Below, piece by piece: positions 18,218 to 28,215 of a stretch of 64,000 nucleotides of DNA. Positions within the stretch are counted from its first letter, which is position 1, and every line of letters begins with the position of its first letter. The notes under the pieces were generated by a model, which saw only the letters and a list, made by a program, of their open reading frames with translations, searched no databases and was not told where the DNA came from. The stretch is from Hanstruepera flava (GTDB lineage Bacteria > Bacteroidota > Bacteroidia > Flavobacteriales > Flavobacteriaceae): the NCBI RefSeq assembly GCF_023634025.1, contig NZ_JALJCW010000001.1, positions 62,001-126,000 of the forward strand, in the 5' to 3' direction. Position numbers and translations under genes: made by a program.

Positions 18218-19624
18218 CTATACTTTTACAGACTTCCAATACCCTTTTTTAAACCAAATAATTCCAATTATAGCAATCAGGATCTCTGCCAAGGTAATGG
18301 CCCCAAAAACTCCAATTGGTCCAAAATCTAAAGTAACAGCTACGATATACGCAAAAGGCAGCTGTATTAACCAAAAGCATACAAAGTTAATATAGGTAGG
18401 GGTTTTGGTATCGCCAGCGCCATTAAAGGCATTAATAACCACCATACCATAGCCATAGAAAATATAACCAGCTGCAATAACACGCAAGCAAAGGCTTCCA
18501 TACTTAACAACATCTGGCGTGGTATTAAAAAGCAATATAATCTGCGGAGCAAAAACTAAATACACCACAGAAACCAAAGCCATAAAATACGCATTGTATT
18601 TACCCGTTTTCCAAACCGATTGAGATGCGCGCTCTGGTTTTTCTGCACCTAAATTTTGACCAACAAGTGTTGCTGCCGCATTACTCATTCCCCACGCAGG
18701 CATTAATGTGAACATCATAACACGAATGGCAATAGTATATCCAGCTAAAACCTCGCTGCCAAATTCACTCATAATTCGCATAAGAAATACCCAACTTGAT
18801 GTTCCTATTAAAAACTGACCGATTCCACCCAATGAAACACGAATTAAATTGAACATAACCTTTGTTCGGATAATCAAATCGCGAATGCCTATTTTAATTT
18901 TTCCGTAACCGTAAAAAAGAATAATTAACTGAAATAACACAGCAGTTCCCCGACCTATTGTAGTCGCTATAGCAGCACCTTCCACTCCAAAAGCAGGAAC
19001 AGGTCCGAAACCAAAAATAAAAATAGGATCTAAAATAATGTTCAACCCGTTTGATAAAATTAAAGTCCACATAGCTATGGACGCATTTCCAGCACCTCTA
19101 AAAACCGCATTTATTAAAAAAAGGAGCATGATGGTAACATTACCGCCAAGCAAGACTTTTGTATAGCCGTAGCCTTCTTCAATCAAATCGGTTTCGGCAC
19201 CCATAAGCGACAAGAGCTCCTTAGGGTAAATTATGCCTATGGCACTAATAATTGCAGCAACGGCAACCCCTAATATGATAACTTGAACTGTAGCTTCTGA
19301 TGCGCCTTTAACATCTTTTTCGCCAATTCTTCTGGCTACAACAGCTGTGGCCGCCATACTCAAGCCAATAGCAACAGCATAAACCAGGGTAATAACAGAT
19401 TCTGTTAAACCTATGGTAGCAACGGCGTTTACACTAACTTGTGAAACATACATGATGTCTACTAAGGCAAAAATAGACTCCATGAGCATTTCTAAAATCA
19501 TAGGAATAGAAAGCATAAAAACAGCACGCCGTATGCTTCCTGAAGTAAAATCTTGTTCCTTACCAGAAACAGCCATTTTAAAATATGTAAAAAATTGTTT
19601 AAGTGATATAGTATTCTGTGACAT
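18218..19624 (-). CDS. MATE family efflux transporter
   Basis: A 468-residue inner-membrane protein with about 12 hydrophobic segments. The opening (SIRRAVFMLSIPMILEMLMESIF) and the repeated GLSMAATAVVARRIGEK / GMSNAAATLVGQNLGAEKPERA segments in the two halves are hallmarks of the multi-antimicrobial extrusion family. The transported compound is unknown; members exchange cationic drugs or metabolites for sodium or protons. Confidence 0.9.
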   Translation of the reverse strand: MSQNTISLKQFFTYFKMAVSGKEQDFTSGSIRRAVFMLSIPMILEMLMESIFALVDIMYVSQVSVNAVATIGLTESVITLVYAVAIGLSMAATAVVARRIGEKDVKGASEATVQVIILGVAVAAIISAIGIIYPKELLSLMGAETDLIEEGYGYTKVLLGGNVTIMLLFLINAVFRGAGNASIAMWTLILSNGLNIILDPIFIFGFGPVPAFGVEGAAIATTIGRGTAVLFQLIILFYGYGKIKIGIRDLIIRTKVMFNLIRVSLGGIGQFLIGTSSWVFLMRIMSEFGSEVLAGYTIAIRVMMFTLMPAWGMSNAAATLVGQNLGAEKPERASQSVWKTGKYNAYFMALVSVVYLVFAPQIILLFNTTPDVVKYGSLCLRVIAAGYIFYGYGMVVINAFNGAGDTKTPTYINFVCFWLIQLPFAYIVAVTLDFGPIGVFGAITLAEILIAIIGIIWFKKGYWKSVKV

Positions 19625-19855
19625 TTTTGAAATTATTTAATATAAACAAACCAGGACATGAAGATATCCATCATAAGTGTGTCATTGATTAATGACTAAA
19701 AACGATAATTTATATTAAACAATCATAGGCATTACAAATATGGAGAATTAAACTTAAATTTCAAAAAGCACATGGCAACTAATTTAATCAATTAAAATTC
19801 AGCGATTTACATCTGCGTCTTTTGAATTTCAAGAAAATTTGATTAACTTTACAAC

Positions 19856-20227
19856 ATGACTACACTAGACAAAAACGAAAATTCAGATTTCATTCAAGAA
19901 TCTTTAAGCTATTTAGAGAATTTAGGATACGATAATATTAAAGCTGATATTGAAGGTTACGAAACCCCTAAATCGTATCATAAAAAAGGCAGTGATATTG
20001 TTATAACTCCAGATATTGTTGCTGAAAAAGCAGGACGAAAACATTATTTTGAATTAAGTTTAAAATCAGAAGAACCTATTCTTTTGAAGTCTAAATGGCG
20101 CTTTCTAGATGTTTTAACCCGAATGAAGGACCACAAATTTAGAATCATTACACGTCGTGGCCACTATAAGTTTACACAAGACATGTTGGATGATCTTAAT
20201 TTAGATAAGAACCCTATTAAACTATAG
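19856..20227 (+). CDS. Conserved hypothetical protein, possible restriction-endonuclease-like fold
   Basis: A 123-residue cytosolic protein. KGSDIVITPDIVAEKAGRK followed by YFELSLK has the D...E-x-K spacing of PD-(D/E)XK folds, and the C-terminal half is basic (RFLDVLTRMKDHKFRIITRRGH). This is a structural guess only. A promoter-like TTTG-N19-TAACTTTA lies at 19821-19851, giving a very short leader. The last six bases overlap the end of convergent mscL. Confidence 0.55.
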   Translation: MTTLDKNENSDFIQESLSYLENLGYDNIKADIEGYETPKSYHKKGSDIVITPDIVAEKAGRKHYFELSLKSEEPILLKSKWRFLDVLTRMKDHKFRIITRRGHYKFTQDMLDDLNLDKNPIKL

Positions 20228-20674
20228 GTCTTTAATTTTAGATTTTAAAAGCCTATTTTGTTCTTCCATTAATTCTGAAAGGTTTGATAATAGTTCAATA
20301 TCTTTTGGGGTCGATACTGTAGTGTCTTTTGTATCCTGCGCTTTTTTACGTAAACGATTCATAAACTTCACTACAATAAATATTGTAAAACCAATAATCA
20401 AAAAATCAAGTAAGGCTTCTCCAAAAGCACCATAACCTATTGCAACCTCATCAGTAATTATGGTTCCATTAGAATTTTTAATGACATCTTTTAAAATGAT
20501 ACGCTTGTTTTGGAAATTTACACCATCTGACAGCAATGATAATGGAGGCAAAAAAACCTGTTTTACCAACACATCAATGACTTTATTGAATGATGCTCCT
20601 ATAATGATACCAATAGCCATATCCATCATATTGCCTTTTACAGCAAACTCTTTAAACTCTTTAAATATTTTCAT
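20222..20674 (-). CDS. mscL: Large-conductance mechanosensitive channel MscL
   Basis: A 150-residue channel subunit that opens under membrane tension to release solutes. The N-terminal amphipathic helix (KEFKEFAVKGNMMDMAIGIIIG) with the conserved pore helix TM1, a periplasmic loop, TM2 (FGEALLDFLIIGFTIFIVVK) and the C-terminal helical bundle are all in place. Length is normal. It follows ccsBA on the same strand with a 12-base gap. Confidence 0.95.
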   Translation of the reverse strand: MKIFKEFKEFAVKGNMMDMAIGIIIGASFNKVIDVLVKQVFLPPLSLLSDGVNFQNKRIILKDVIKNSNGTIITDEVAIGYGAFGEALLDFLIIGFTIFIVVKFMNRLRKKAQDTKDTTVSTPKDIELLSNLSELMEEQNRLLKSKIKDL

Positions 20675-20686
20675 AAGTAGTAAATC

Positions 20687-23600
20687 TTATTTTCTGTAGA
20701 ATTTAGCATATTTCCTGTAAGCTAGAACAGCAATAATTCCAACAATCCCAAAAGCTATGGCTATAAACTTAACACTAACAATTTGGTCACCACTGGCATA
20801 ACTATGTAATCCTGCTAAATAGAAATTCACACCGAAATACGTCATCATAATACTTGAGAACGCAATAATAGACGCCAAGTTAAATCCAAACCTACCTCGT
20901 AACCCTGGAACGAGTCGCATATGTATTACAAAGGCGTAAATCATAATACTGATTAATGCCCAGGTTTCTTTAGGGTCCCAACCCCAATAACGCCCCCAAC
21001 TTTCGTTGGCCCACATACCGCCTAAAAAGTTACCAATGGTAAGCATAACCAAACCAACGGTTAATGCCATTTCATTAATAATGGTTAACTCTTTTATATT
21101 AAGCAACAACCGTTCTTTATTATCTTTATTGGTGAAAATCATAAGTAAGAGTACCACAAGCCCTAATATCATTCCCAATGTAAATGGTCCATAACTCGCT
21201 ACAATAACAGCGACATGTATCATTAGCCAATAACTATCTAAAACAGGCTGAAGGTTGGCAATGGCAGGATCCATCCAATTCCAATGGGCTACCATTAAAA
21301 TCATAGACGTTACAAATGCTGTAGAAGCAATGGTTAAATCGCTTTTTCTTCCAAAGGCTAAACCAAAAAACATAGTCGCCCAAGCCACATAAATCATAGA
21401 TTCGTAGGCATCACTCCAAGGCGCATGACCCGATATGTACCAACGTGCAATTAACCCTAATGTATGTAATAAAAATAATCCTACAATTATCCATTTGAAA
21501 AATGTAACCGCTAGATTCAAGGGTTTGTTTCTATGGTTAAATATTTGAATTATTAGAAATACAAACATCAATGCTCCGGCATACATATACCAACTAAACA
21601 GTTTCTTGAAAATATCGTATTTATTATAGGCTATTTCTGTTTGTATCTTCTTTTCAGAAAGCATAACGGCACTGCCATACTTACGCTGCGTTTTAGTAAA
21701 CGATTCTAAAATTTCATCAGTTTGTTTAAAGTCCCCAGATTGTTTGGCTGTATTCAAAGAATACAAATACGCGCTAAAACCATTATTTATGAAATTGGCA
21801 TATAATGAATCCTGAATTTTTTCACGATAGCCTTCGCGCCTAAATTCAGTTGATGAAATCCATTTATTATTTTCATCATCTGGAATGGGAAATATACGTA
21901 GCGCATAACCGTCTATAGTGTTGTATAACAGATTAACGCGCTGATCGGTTTCTTTAAACTCTTTTTGAAATCCGTTGGGTATTTGGGCCTTGTAAGCCTC
22001 TTCTAAATAAGGTGCCAGTTTATAATTCCCTTCAGGTGTAAAAAAGTCAACTAGAGCAATATATTTCTGATCTTTTCCTACACCAATTATTTTTCTAATG
22101 GAATCCCCTTTTTTAGGTTTTAAATAAATAATAGGCACATTGTACCAAAGCATCGGACTTTCTTGAATAGATAAGAATACTTGATTGGCGTCAAATTCTT
22201 CGTAAGTATCATGTTTGCTTAACTTACGTAGCATTTCAGAAGCAAATGTATTAACTGGCATCATACGACCACTAACATCCTGAATAACCAAATGCCCAAA
22301 TTTATCGGCATGCTCTTTAGGTGTTACATTAGCCCTTAAAATAGAATCTATCTGCTTCTTTGAAGTTGCATTGTGGTCGTGACCATCATCTGCCGAATGC
22401 GTCTGTGCTATACCTTGAAAGCTTAAAAACAATAGCGCTACAGCTGTAGCTTTAGCTTTATTCGCTTTTACCTTTTCCAATAGACGCTTTAAATTACCAA
22501 AACGTGTATTTTTATCAAATAGGATAGCCATTAAACCTAAATACAATAACAAGTAACCAATATAGGTCGTCCAGGTTCCCAACAGGTCATGATTTACAGA
22601 TAGCTTTGTGCCTTTTTCATCTGGATCAAAACCAGATTGAAAAAAACGATAGCCTCTGTGGTCCAAAATATTGTTCATAAAAATGCGATAGTTAAAATCG
22701 CCTTTTTCCTTATCGATAACCGTAACTTCACTGGCAAATGCCGAATAACTGTTTTCGGTTCCCGGGTATTTATCAGCAATAAAATCGTTTAATTTAATAC
22801 TAAAAGGCAGCTCCAATATTTTTGAGCCATATTTAACGGCTATATCCAATCCGCCCACTGTTACTTGCTCAAAAGGCTTGCTATAGCCTTGACCGCCTAA
22901 AAGCTTTACTGTTTTGGTTTCTCCATTAGACGACACACTTAAAACAACACCATCTTCATCGCCTCGTAATAATTGTGATTTTTTTACAATATCAAATTTT
23001 CCCTTAATAACAGGTTTTGGAAAAACCAATTGCATGTTCCCAATAATATATCGCGAGCGCAATACTAATGGCTGAATGCTATCTTTTACCAATTTACCTG
23101 TATTGCCAGTAGCCATTGTCATATACTCCCCTTCAAACGGCGAATTGATGTAAACCTCGCCATTTTTATAAGTGATATTTACCGCTCCAGGAGTCTCATT
23201 ATTTAATGAGAATAAAATATTATGAATACTTTGAACTTCACCAGACTTTAGAAAATGATTATGAGGCGCACCTCCACCAGCTTCAACAAGCTTAAGGTAT
23301 TCCTCGCCTTGGTCGTCTGGCACGATATCTTTTTCAGCACCAACAATGAACTTTTTCAACTCAAAAACAACTTCCTGACCATTATAGTCCGCTATGTGTT
23401 TAAAATCATTCTCCAGTCGTGGCGAAAAATCTACCTCCTGCTCTACTATACGGCGTTGTGGAACACCGTTAATTTCATAATCGCCATCTATATACGCAGA
23501 TATATATGTTTTTTGTGATAAAAAGATATGTTCTGTATCCCCCTCGCGAATGGCCATCATACCTTCAAAGCCAATATATCTAGTAATACCAGCACCTAGA

Positions 23601-23878
23601 ATAATGAGTATAAACGATAAGTGTAGCGTAAGTGTAGCCCACTGCTCCTTACGCCATAATCGATAACGTTTAATGTTGCCTATAAAGTTAATAACAAACA
23701 TGAGCATAATAGCTTCAAACCACCAGGTGTTATAGATTAAATTTCTGGTATATGGTGTTGGTGATGTTTCTTGACCTGCATCCATAAAAGTACCGATTGC
23801 CATGGCCGCTGCAAAAGCAATAAATAAAAAGGCTGTAAGACGTGTAGAAAAAAGAATTTTGGAGAGTTTATTTAGCAT
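20687..23878 (-). CDS. Cytochrome c biogenesis protein, fused CcsB-CcsA
   Basis: A 1063-residue heme handling protein of system II cytochrome c maturation. Residues 1-450 correspond to CcsB/ResB (first membrane helices, then a long periplasmic domain). The C-terminal 300 residues are CcsA with about eight helices and the heme-binding WGRYWGWDPKETW motif near residue 990. The middle part has H-rich HSADDGHDHN. The start at 23878 (MLNKLSKILFSTRLTAF) was chosen because ten extra upstream residues are polar. Fusion is usual in Bacteroidota. Confidence 0.93.
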   Translation of the reverse strand: MLNKLSKILFSTRLTAFLFIAFAAAMAIGTFMDAGQETSPTPYTRNLIYNTWWFEAIMLMFVINFIGNIKRYRLWRKEQWATLTLHLSFILIILGAGITRYIGFEGMMAIREGDTEHIFLSQKTYISAYIDGDYEINGVPQRRIVEQEVDFSPRLENDFKHIADYNGQEVVFELKKFIVGAEKDIVPDDQGEEYLKLVEAGGGAPHNHFLKSGEVQSIHNILFSLNNETPGAVNITYKNGEVYINSPFEGEYMTMATGNTGKLVKDSIQPLVLRSRYIIGNMQLVFPKPVIKGKFDIVKKSQLLRGDEDGVVLSVSSNGETKTVKLLGGQGYSKPFEQVTVGGLDIAVKYGSKILELPFSIKLNDFIADKYPGTENSYSAFASEVTVIDKEKGDFNYRIFMNNILDHRGYRFFQSGFDPDEKGTKLSVNHDLLGTWTTYIGYLLLYLGLMAILFDKNTRFGNLKRLLEKVKANKAKATAVALLFLSFQGIAQTHSADDGHDHNATSKKQIDSILRANVTPKEHADKFGHLVIQDVSGRMMPVNTFASEMLRKLSKHDTYEEFDANQVFLSIQESPMLWYNVPIIYLKPKKGDSIRKIIGVGKDQKYIALVDFFTPEGNYKLAPYLEEAYKAQIPNGFQKEFKETDQRVNLLYNTIDGYALRIFPIPDDENNKWISSTEFRREGYREKIQDSLYANFINNGFSAYLYSLNTAKQSGDFKQTDEILESFTKTQRKYGSAVMLSEKKIQTEIAYNKYDIFKKLFSWYMYAGALMFVFLIIQIFNHRNKPLNLAVTFFKWIIVGLFLLHTLGLIARWYISGHAPWSDAYESMIYVAWATMFFGLAFGRKSDLTIASTAFVTSMILMVAHWNWMDPAIANLQPVLDSYWLMIHVAVIVASYGPFTLGMILGLVVLLLMIFTNKDNKERLLLNIKELTIINEMALTVGLVMLTIGNFLGGMWANESWGRYWGWDPKETWALISIMIYAFVIHMRLVPGLRGRFGFNLASIIAFSSIMMTYFGVNFYLAGLHSYASGDQIVSVKFIAIAFGIVGIIAVLAYRKYAKFYRK

Positions 23879-23937
23879 AATGTGAGACTCTAAAATTGGG
23901 TCGTGCAAATTTAAGGGTTTTTGTTCATTTAGCTTTG

Positions 23938-24351
23938 TTAAATTTCACCTAATTCCTTTCGTGATTGAAATATATTTAAATACAAAAACGTGCTCATTTT
24001 TCTTGCCCTACGCTTGGCATTATCAGCCACTTCTCCCTCAAATAACTCATTTATGGTTTCAAACCACAGGTTTAACCATATACCAAAGTGATGTTCCGTT
24101 ATACTTTGATTATTCTCTTGGTCTACTTTAACATGAACTTCCAGCGGATTACCATAATATTTCTGTTCAAGTTTTCTTGTCATAAATAAATTAGACTCCC
24201 AAAATGTGGTTAACCGCTCTATATGTGCATTCCAATCTTTAATAATGGGAAGAAAAAAAGGGCCTAAAAACGCATCGGCTTTTACTTTATCGTAGAATGT
24301 AGAAACCAATAAATTTACATCTGCCCTGGTTTCAATATCTTTTTTTGTCAT
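23938..24351 (-). CDS. Group III truncated hemoglobin
   Basis: A 137-residue 2-on-2 globin. TRADVNLLVSTFYDKVKADAFLGPFF matches helix B/E of group III members, TFWESNLF lies in the E helix, and VHVKVDQ with ITEHHFGIWLNLW contains the proximal histidine region. Group III globins bind O2 or related ligands, but their role is unsettled. A 59-base gap separates it from ccsBA, a plausible functional neighbour in heme metabolism. Confidence 0.9.
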   Translation of the reverse strand: MTKKDIETRADVNLLVSTFYDKVKADAFLGPFFLPIIKDWNAHIERLTTFWESNLFMTRKLEQKYYGNPLEVHVKVDQENNQSITEHHFGIWLNLWFETINELFEGEVADNAKRRARKMSTFLYLNIFQSRKELGEI

Positions 24352-24399
24352 AATACCACAAAGATAGTGCTTGTTGTTTTATATCATGCTCTACTCAAG

Positions 24400-24475
24400 A
24401 AGATTTCCTCGATACCAGAGTATTGAGGTTTCCTATAAAACTGTCATTCCCGTGAATATAGGAATCTAAATAAAA
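24400..24475. repeat. Remnant of a dispersed intergenic repeat
   Basis: CTGTCATTCCCGTGAATA-GGAATCT within this gap is of the same word family as CAGGAATGACAG at 59445-59462. It looks like a degenerate copy of a dispersed repeat. No arm pairing was worked out. Confidence 0.4.
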
Positions 24476-24582
24476 AATTTCTACCTAATAATAATTTTCA
24501 AAATGAATTGAAAAAAATACTAGCCATCATACTTCTCAAATAGCATACCTATAGAAATTATTAATTTACTTATTTTAGCAAT

Positions 24583-25341
24583 ATGATTTCAGTATGTCTT
24601 TTAGGGGCTGGCAATGTAGCTTCCCATCTTTTTAAAGCTTTAAACAATACAGAAAATGTTACTGTTGTACAGTGGTTTAACAGAGATTTAAAAAAAATAT
24701 CGACTGATAAAAATGACGTACATATTACAGATAATATCGACGCATTAAAACATGCTGACGTCTACATTTTAGCGGTAAGTGATGATGCCATTGCGGATCT
24801 CTCCACACATTTACCTTTTGAAAACAGATTTGTAGTGCATACCTCTGGCAGTGTAAATATATATGACATGGACAAAAAAAACCGTCGTGGTGTTTTTTAT
24901 CCCCTACAGACATTTTCAAAAAATGTTCCAGTTACATTTAAAGATGTTCCCATCTGTATTGAAGCATTGGACAAAAACGATTTAAATACTTTAAAACAAC
25001 TAGCAGAAAGTTTAGGCTGCTCATGGTATAAAATAAATACTGAACAAAGACAAACCCTACATCTATCGGCTGTGTTTGTTAATAATTTCACAAACCAACT
25101 GTACAGAATTGCCCATGAAATTAGTGATGCAAAAAGTATCAATTTTGATATCTTAAAACCACTTATCTTGGAAACAGCTCGAAAAGTTCAGGAAACATCG
25201 CCTTTTATGGCACAAACAGGACCAGCAAAACGCAACGATAAAAAGACCATAAAAAAACACTTAAAATTGTTGGAAAATGAGCAACACAAAGCTATTTATG
25301 AGCTCTTAACCCAATCTATAAAAAACACACATGGAAGATAA
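24583..25341 (+). CDS. Rossmann-like and DUF2520 domain protein
   Basis: A 252-residue cytosolic protein. ISVCLLGAGNVASHLFKAL (residues 2-20) is an NAD(P)-binding GxGxxxxH-type fold, and VHTSGSVNIYDM with YPLQTFSK matches the Rossmann-like/DUF2520 family that resembles ProC and F420-dependent reductases. The C-terminal helical half (NNFTNQLYRIAHEI) is the DUF2520 part. The substrate is unknown. It overlaps kdsC by 11 bases. Confidence 0.82.
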   Translation: MISVCLLGAGNVASHLFKALNNTENVTVVQWFNRDLKKISTDKNDVHITDNIDALKHADVYILAVSDDAIADLSTHLPFENRFVVHTSGSVNIYDMDKKNRRGVFYPLQTFSKNVPVTFKDVPICIEALDKNDLNTLKQLAESLGCSWYKINTEQRQTLHLSAVFVNNFTNQLYRIAHEISDAKSINFDILKPLILETARKVQETSPFMAQTGPAKRNDKKTIKKHLKLLENEQHKAIYELLTQSIKNTHGR

Positions 25342-25861
25342 AAGTTACAAAGAATATTTAAAGCATATAAACACCTTTATTTTAGATATTGACGGTGTAT
25401 TAACAGACGGTAGCGTTATGGTAACCACCTCTGGCGAAATGCTTCGGAGTATGAATATAAAGGATGGTTATGCCATTAAAACAGCTATTGACAAAGGTTT
25501 TAATATCTGTATCATATCTGGTGGATCAAATGAAGGTGTTCGAGTCCGTTTAAATGGGTTGGGCGTTACTGATGTATTTTTGGGAGCCCACAATAAAATT
25601 GAACAATTAAACACCTATTTAGCCTCCAAAAATGTAGATTTAAAAAATGTACTTTATATGGGTGATGACCTTCCGGATTACCCAGTTATGAAATTGGTTG
25701 GCCTACCAACATGCCCACAAGATGCCGCTCCTGAAATTAAAGCTATTTCAAAATATGTATCGCATAAAAATGGTGGTAAAGGCGCTGTTCGTGATGTTAT
25801 TGAACAGGTTTTAAAGGTACAAGACAAATGGTTTGACAGCTTTAATGCTCAATATGATTAA
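25331..25861 (+). CDS. kdsC: KDO-8-phosphate phosphatase KdsC
   Basis: A 176-residue HAD-superfamily enzyme that removes phosphate from KDO-8-phosphate in lipopolysaccharide core synthesis. Motif I is FILDIDGVLTDG (about 17-28), the Ser/Thr region ICIISGGSN follows, and the metal-binding motif IV is YMGDDLPDYPVM. Short length without cap domain fits KdsC, which forms a tetramer. It is placed at the head of a run of envelope genes. Confidence 0.92.
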   Translation: MEDKSYKEYLKHINTFILDIDGVLTDGSVMVTTSGEMLRSMNIKDGYAIKTAIDKGFNICIISGGSNEGVRVRLNGLGVTDVFLGAHNKIEQLNTYLASKNVDLKNVLYMGDDLPDYPVMKLVGLPTCPQDAAPEIKAISKYVSHKNGGKGAVRDVIEQVLKVQDKWFDSFNAQYD

Positions 25862-25875
25862 ATCACAAAAATAGT

Positions 25876-26184
25876 TTGACAAGACCTAGAAGAAGACATA
25901 GCACGGGTTTTGGATATATCGGCTTTGGGAACAGTCAAAATGTATTCAACAGAAAAGCTTCAAAGCCTTTTTCTGGTGTTAAAAATAAGCTTAATACAGA
26001 AAGCCATAGAGTCTTTAACACAAACTATTTACATCATACATTAACTGAAAAGGAACGCCTATTAATCAAAAACAGAATTCGCAAAAAACAAAAGCGCAAA
26101 AACATTGTTGCCAGCTTAATTACAACTGTACTAATGCTGCTTTTAATTATATACATTATAAAAAAACTAAACTTTAAAATATAA
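25876..26184 (+). CDS. Hypothetical basic protein with C-terminal membrane helix
   Basis: A 102-residue protein starting at TTG (25876), 14 bases after kdsC and 3 bases before the next gene. The N-terminal 70 residues are basic and carry no motif; ERLLIKNRIRKKQKRKNIV leads into one hydrophobic helix (about residues 77-95). It may be a tail-anchored protein. No family is recognised. The tight spacing supports a real gene, but the start is uncertain. Confidence 0.55.
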   Translation: MTRPRRRHSTGFGYIGFGNSQNVFNRKASKPFSGVKNKLNTESHRVFNTNYLHHTLTEKERLLIKNRIRKKQKRKNIVASLITTVLMLLLIIYIIKKLNFKI

Positions 26185-26187
26185 CTC

Positions 26188-27117
26188 TTGAATATACTTA
26201 ATCTCATTCGCTGGAAAAATTTAGGCATGATGGCCTTAATGCAATACTTGATTAAATATGCGATGTTAGTACCTTTTGTAGTACCTTATGGTGTTGACAT
26301 AACCTTAAACGGATTTGGATTTTCATTATTAGTGCTCGCCACTTTAAGCATAGCAGCTGCAGGTTATATTATCAACGATATTTACGATGTGGAAACTGAT
26401 TTAGTCAACAAGCCTGACAAGGTGATTGTAGGTAAATCAGTTTCAGAAAAAACGGCTTACACCCTGTTTATTGTTTTTAATGTAATTGGCGTATTAATTG
26501 GGTTTTACCTGTCGCATTTGGTGGGAAGAAGCGGCTTTTTTGCACTTTTTGTTATTATTTCTGGACTACTATATATCTATGCCAGCTATTTAAAGCGGCT
26601 ATTGTTGGTTGGAAATATTGTAATTTCAATTTTGGTAGCCATGAGCTTATTACTAGTCGGTTTATTTGAATTACTGCCTGCAGTAACAGTGCAAAATCAA
26701 GAAACCCAACTCACATTCTTTAAAATAATTTTCGACTATGCGGTTTTCGCCTTTAGTCTAAACCTTTTACGTGAAATGATTAAGGATATTGAAGATATTG
26801 ATGGCGATTATAAATCGGGCATGAATACATTACCCATAGCCTTAGGTCGCGATAGGGCTTCAAAAATAACCTTTGTTTTTGCCATTGTCCCTTTATTAAT
26901 TGTAATCCATTATGTTATAACCTATATGTATTCGCAGCTATATGTTGTTATCTATTTTTTGGCCCTTGTTATTGCACCATTAATTTTCTTGATCATAAAA
27001 CTATACATGGCTAAAACCAAAAAAGATTTTACATTTTTAAGCTCTTTGGTAAAGCTCATCATGTTATTCGGTATGCTATCGTTAGTACTGTATAAATTTG
27101 TACTTTTAGAATCATGA
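26188..27117 (+). CDS. UbiA-type geranylgeranylglycerol-phosphate geranylgeranyltransferase-like protein
   Basis: A 309-residue membrane prenyltransferase starting at TTG (MNILNLIRWKNLGMMAL is the usual family opening). The first Asp-rich motif is INDIYDVETDLVNKPDK (about residues 65-81), the second DIEDIDGDYKSG (about 205-216), and about eight membrane helices are visible. Flavobacterial copies are usually annotated as digeranylgeranylglyceryl phosphate synthase-like, an archaeal-type reaction that is unproven here. It overlaps the next gene by four bases. Confidence 0.85.
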   Translation: MNILNLIRWKNLGMMALMQYLIKYAMLVPFVVPYGVDITLNGFGFSLLVLATLSIAAAGYIINDIYDVETDLVNKPDKVIVGKSVSEKTAYTLFIVFNVIGVLIGFYLSHLVGRSGFFALFVIISGLLYIYASYLKRLLLVGNIVISILVAMSLLLVGLFELLPAVTVQNQETQLTFFKIIFDYAVFAFSLNLLREMIKDIEDIDGDYKSGMNTLPIALGRDRASKITFVFAIVPLLIVIHYVITYMYSQLYVVIYFLALVIAPLIFLIIKLYMAKTKKDFTFLSSLVKLIMLFGMLSLVLYKFVLLES

Positions 27118-27476
27118 AAACGTTTAGACTGATCTTCCCAGAAATTTATTTTATAGTGGCTACTTTATACTATTGGAGTTTAACAGCTGTATTATTTAAC
27201 TGGATAGCGTTTGTTTTAATTCTACTTTTAGGGATTTTAATAGTTACAAAAAACCGTTATTTAGGTATTCTTATAAGCAGTTTGGTCGGAGTTGTTAATC
27301 TCTATTTAGTTTTAGCGTTGTTTTCTGAACTATCTGAATTTAACACATTTAACCTTGAAGCCAAGAAACTACTTATTGTAGGTTTACTTTTTTTAGGCTT
27401 AAATATCTTTTTTTCGGTACGCATGCTAAAAAAGTATCTGTCCATTAAAAAACAAAAAGCACTTGCTAACTCTTAA
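27114..27476 (+). CDS. Hypothetical four-helix membrane protein
   Basis: A 120-residue protein with four hydrophobic segments (about 10-28, 29-47, 52-70, 88-106) and a basic end (LKKYLSIKKQKALANS). Translationally coupled to the prenyltransferase by a four-base overlap and followed after 17 bases by maf, so it belongs to the kdsC-maf operon. No known family is recognised. Confidence 0.6.
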   Translation: MKTFRLIFPEIYFIVATLYYWSLTAVLFNWIAFVLILLLGILIVTKNRYLGILISSLVGVVNLYLVLALFSELSEFNTFNLEAKKLLIVGLLFLGLNIFFSVRMLKKYLSIKKQKALANS

Positions 27477-27493
27477 TAAGAATATCTTTAAAA

Positions 27494-28081
27494 ATGTTAG
27501 TTGATAAACTAAAAAGCTATCATATTATACTCGCTTCTGGATCGCCAAGAAGGCAGCAATTTTTTAAAGATCTAGGTATTGATTTTGAAATTAGGCTGAA
27601 ACCCATAAAAGAGGAATTCCCTGAACGCTTAAACCATTTTGAGATAAGCGATTATTTAGCACAACTTAAAGCTTTACCGTTTAAAGCCGACTTAAAACAG
27701 AATGACATTTTAATTACAAGCGATACTATTGTCTGGCATAATAACCAAGCACTTGGAAAACCAAAATCCAGTCAAGATGCCTTTACCATGATACAATCCT
27801 TAAGCCATTCTACACATGATGTTATTACTTCGGTGTGTTTTACAACTGAACAACTACAAAAAACGGTAAATGCCGTTACTAAAGTCACTTTTAAAAATTT
27901 AACCGATTCAGAAATACAATACTACATAGACACATGCAAACCATTTGATAAAGCGGGTTCCTACGGTATTCAAGAATGGATAGGACAAATTGGAATCACT
28001 AAAATTGAAGGTTCGTACTTTAATGTAGTAGGTCTACCAACACATTTAGTATACAAAACATTACGGAACCTAGTTTCTTAA
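27494..28081 (+). CDS. maf: Maf family nucleotide pyrophosphatase
   Basis: A 195-residue enzyme hydrolysing non-canonical NTPs such as dTTP/UTP analogues. The opening IILASGSPRRQQFFKDLG (residues 11-28) is the Maf signature, with TSDTIVWHNNQALGKP (metal site, near 76-92) and FDKAGSYGIQEWIGQIGI later, all as in the family. The length is normal. Confidence 0.93.
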   Translation: MLVDKLKSYHIILASGSPRRQQFFKDLGIDFEIRLKPIKEEFPERLNHFEISDYLAQLKALPFKADLKQNDILITSDTIVWHNNQALGKPKSSQDAFTMIQSLSHSTHDVITSVCFTTEQLQKTVNAVTKVTFKNLTDSEIQYYIDTCKPFDKAGSYGIQEWIGQIGITKIEGSYFNVVGLPTHLVYKTLRNLVS

Positions 28082-28215
28082 ATGTTAGCATCCCTCAACC
28101 ATCTTCAGTCTTCCATCAGTAGTCCTCCATCATCTTTCGTTGGAAAAGGTCAAAAAAAAATAAACACATACACATTTCTACACTATCTTTACATGTAAAT
28201 AATTAATGTTACGTT

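Noticed and set aside
28082-28150. CT-rich tract after maf resembling a CRISPR or microsatellite
   Set aside because: The CATC/TCC-type words are irregular and do not form spaced repeats; the gap is short and nothing else supports a function.
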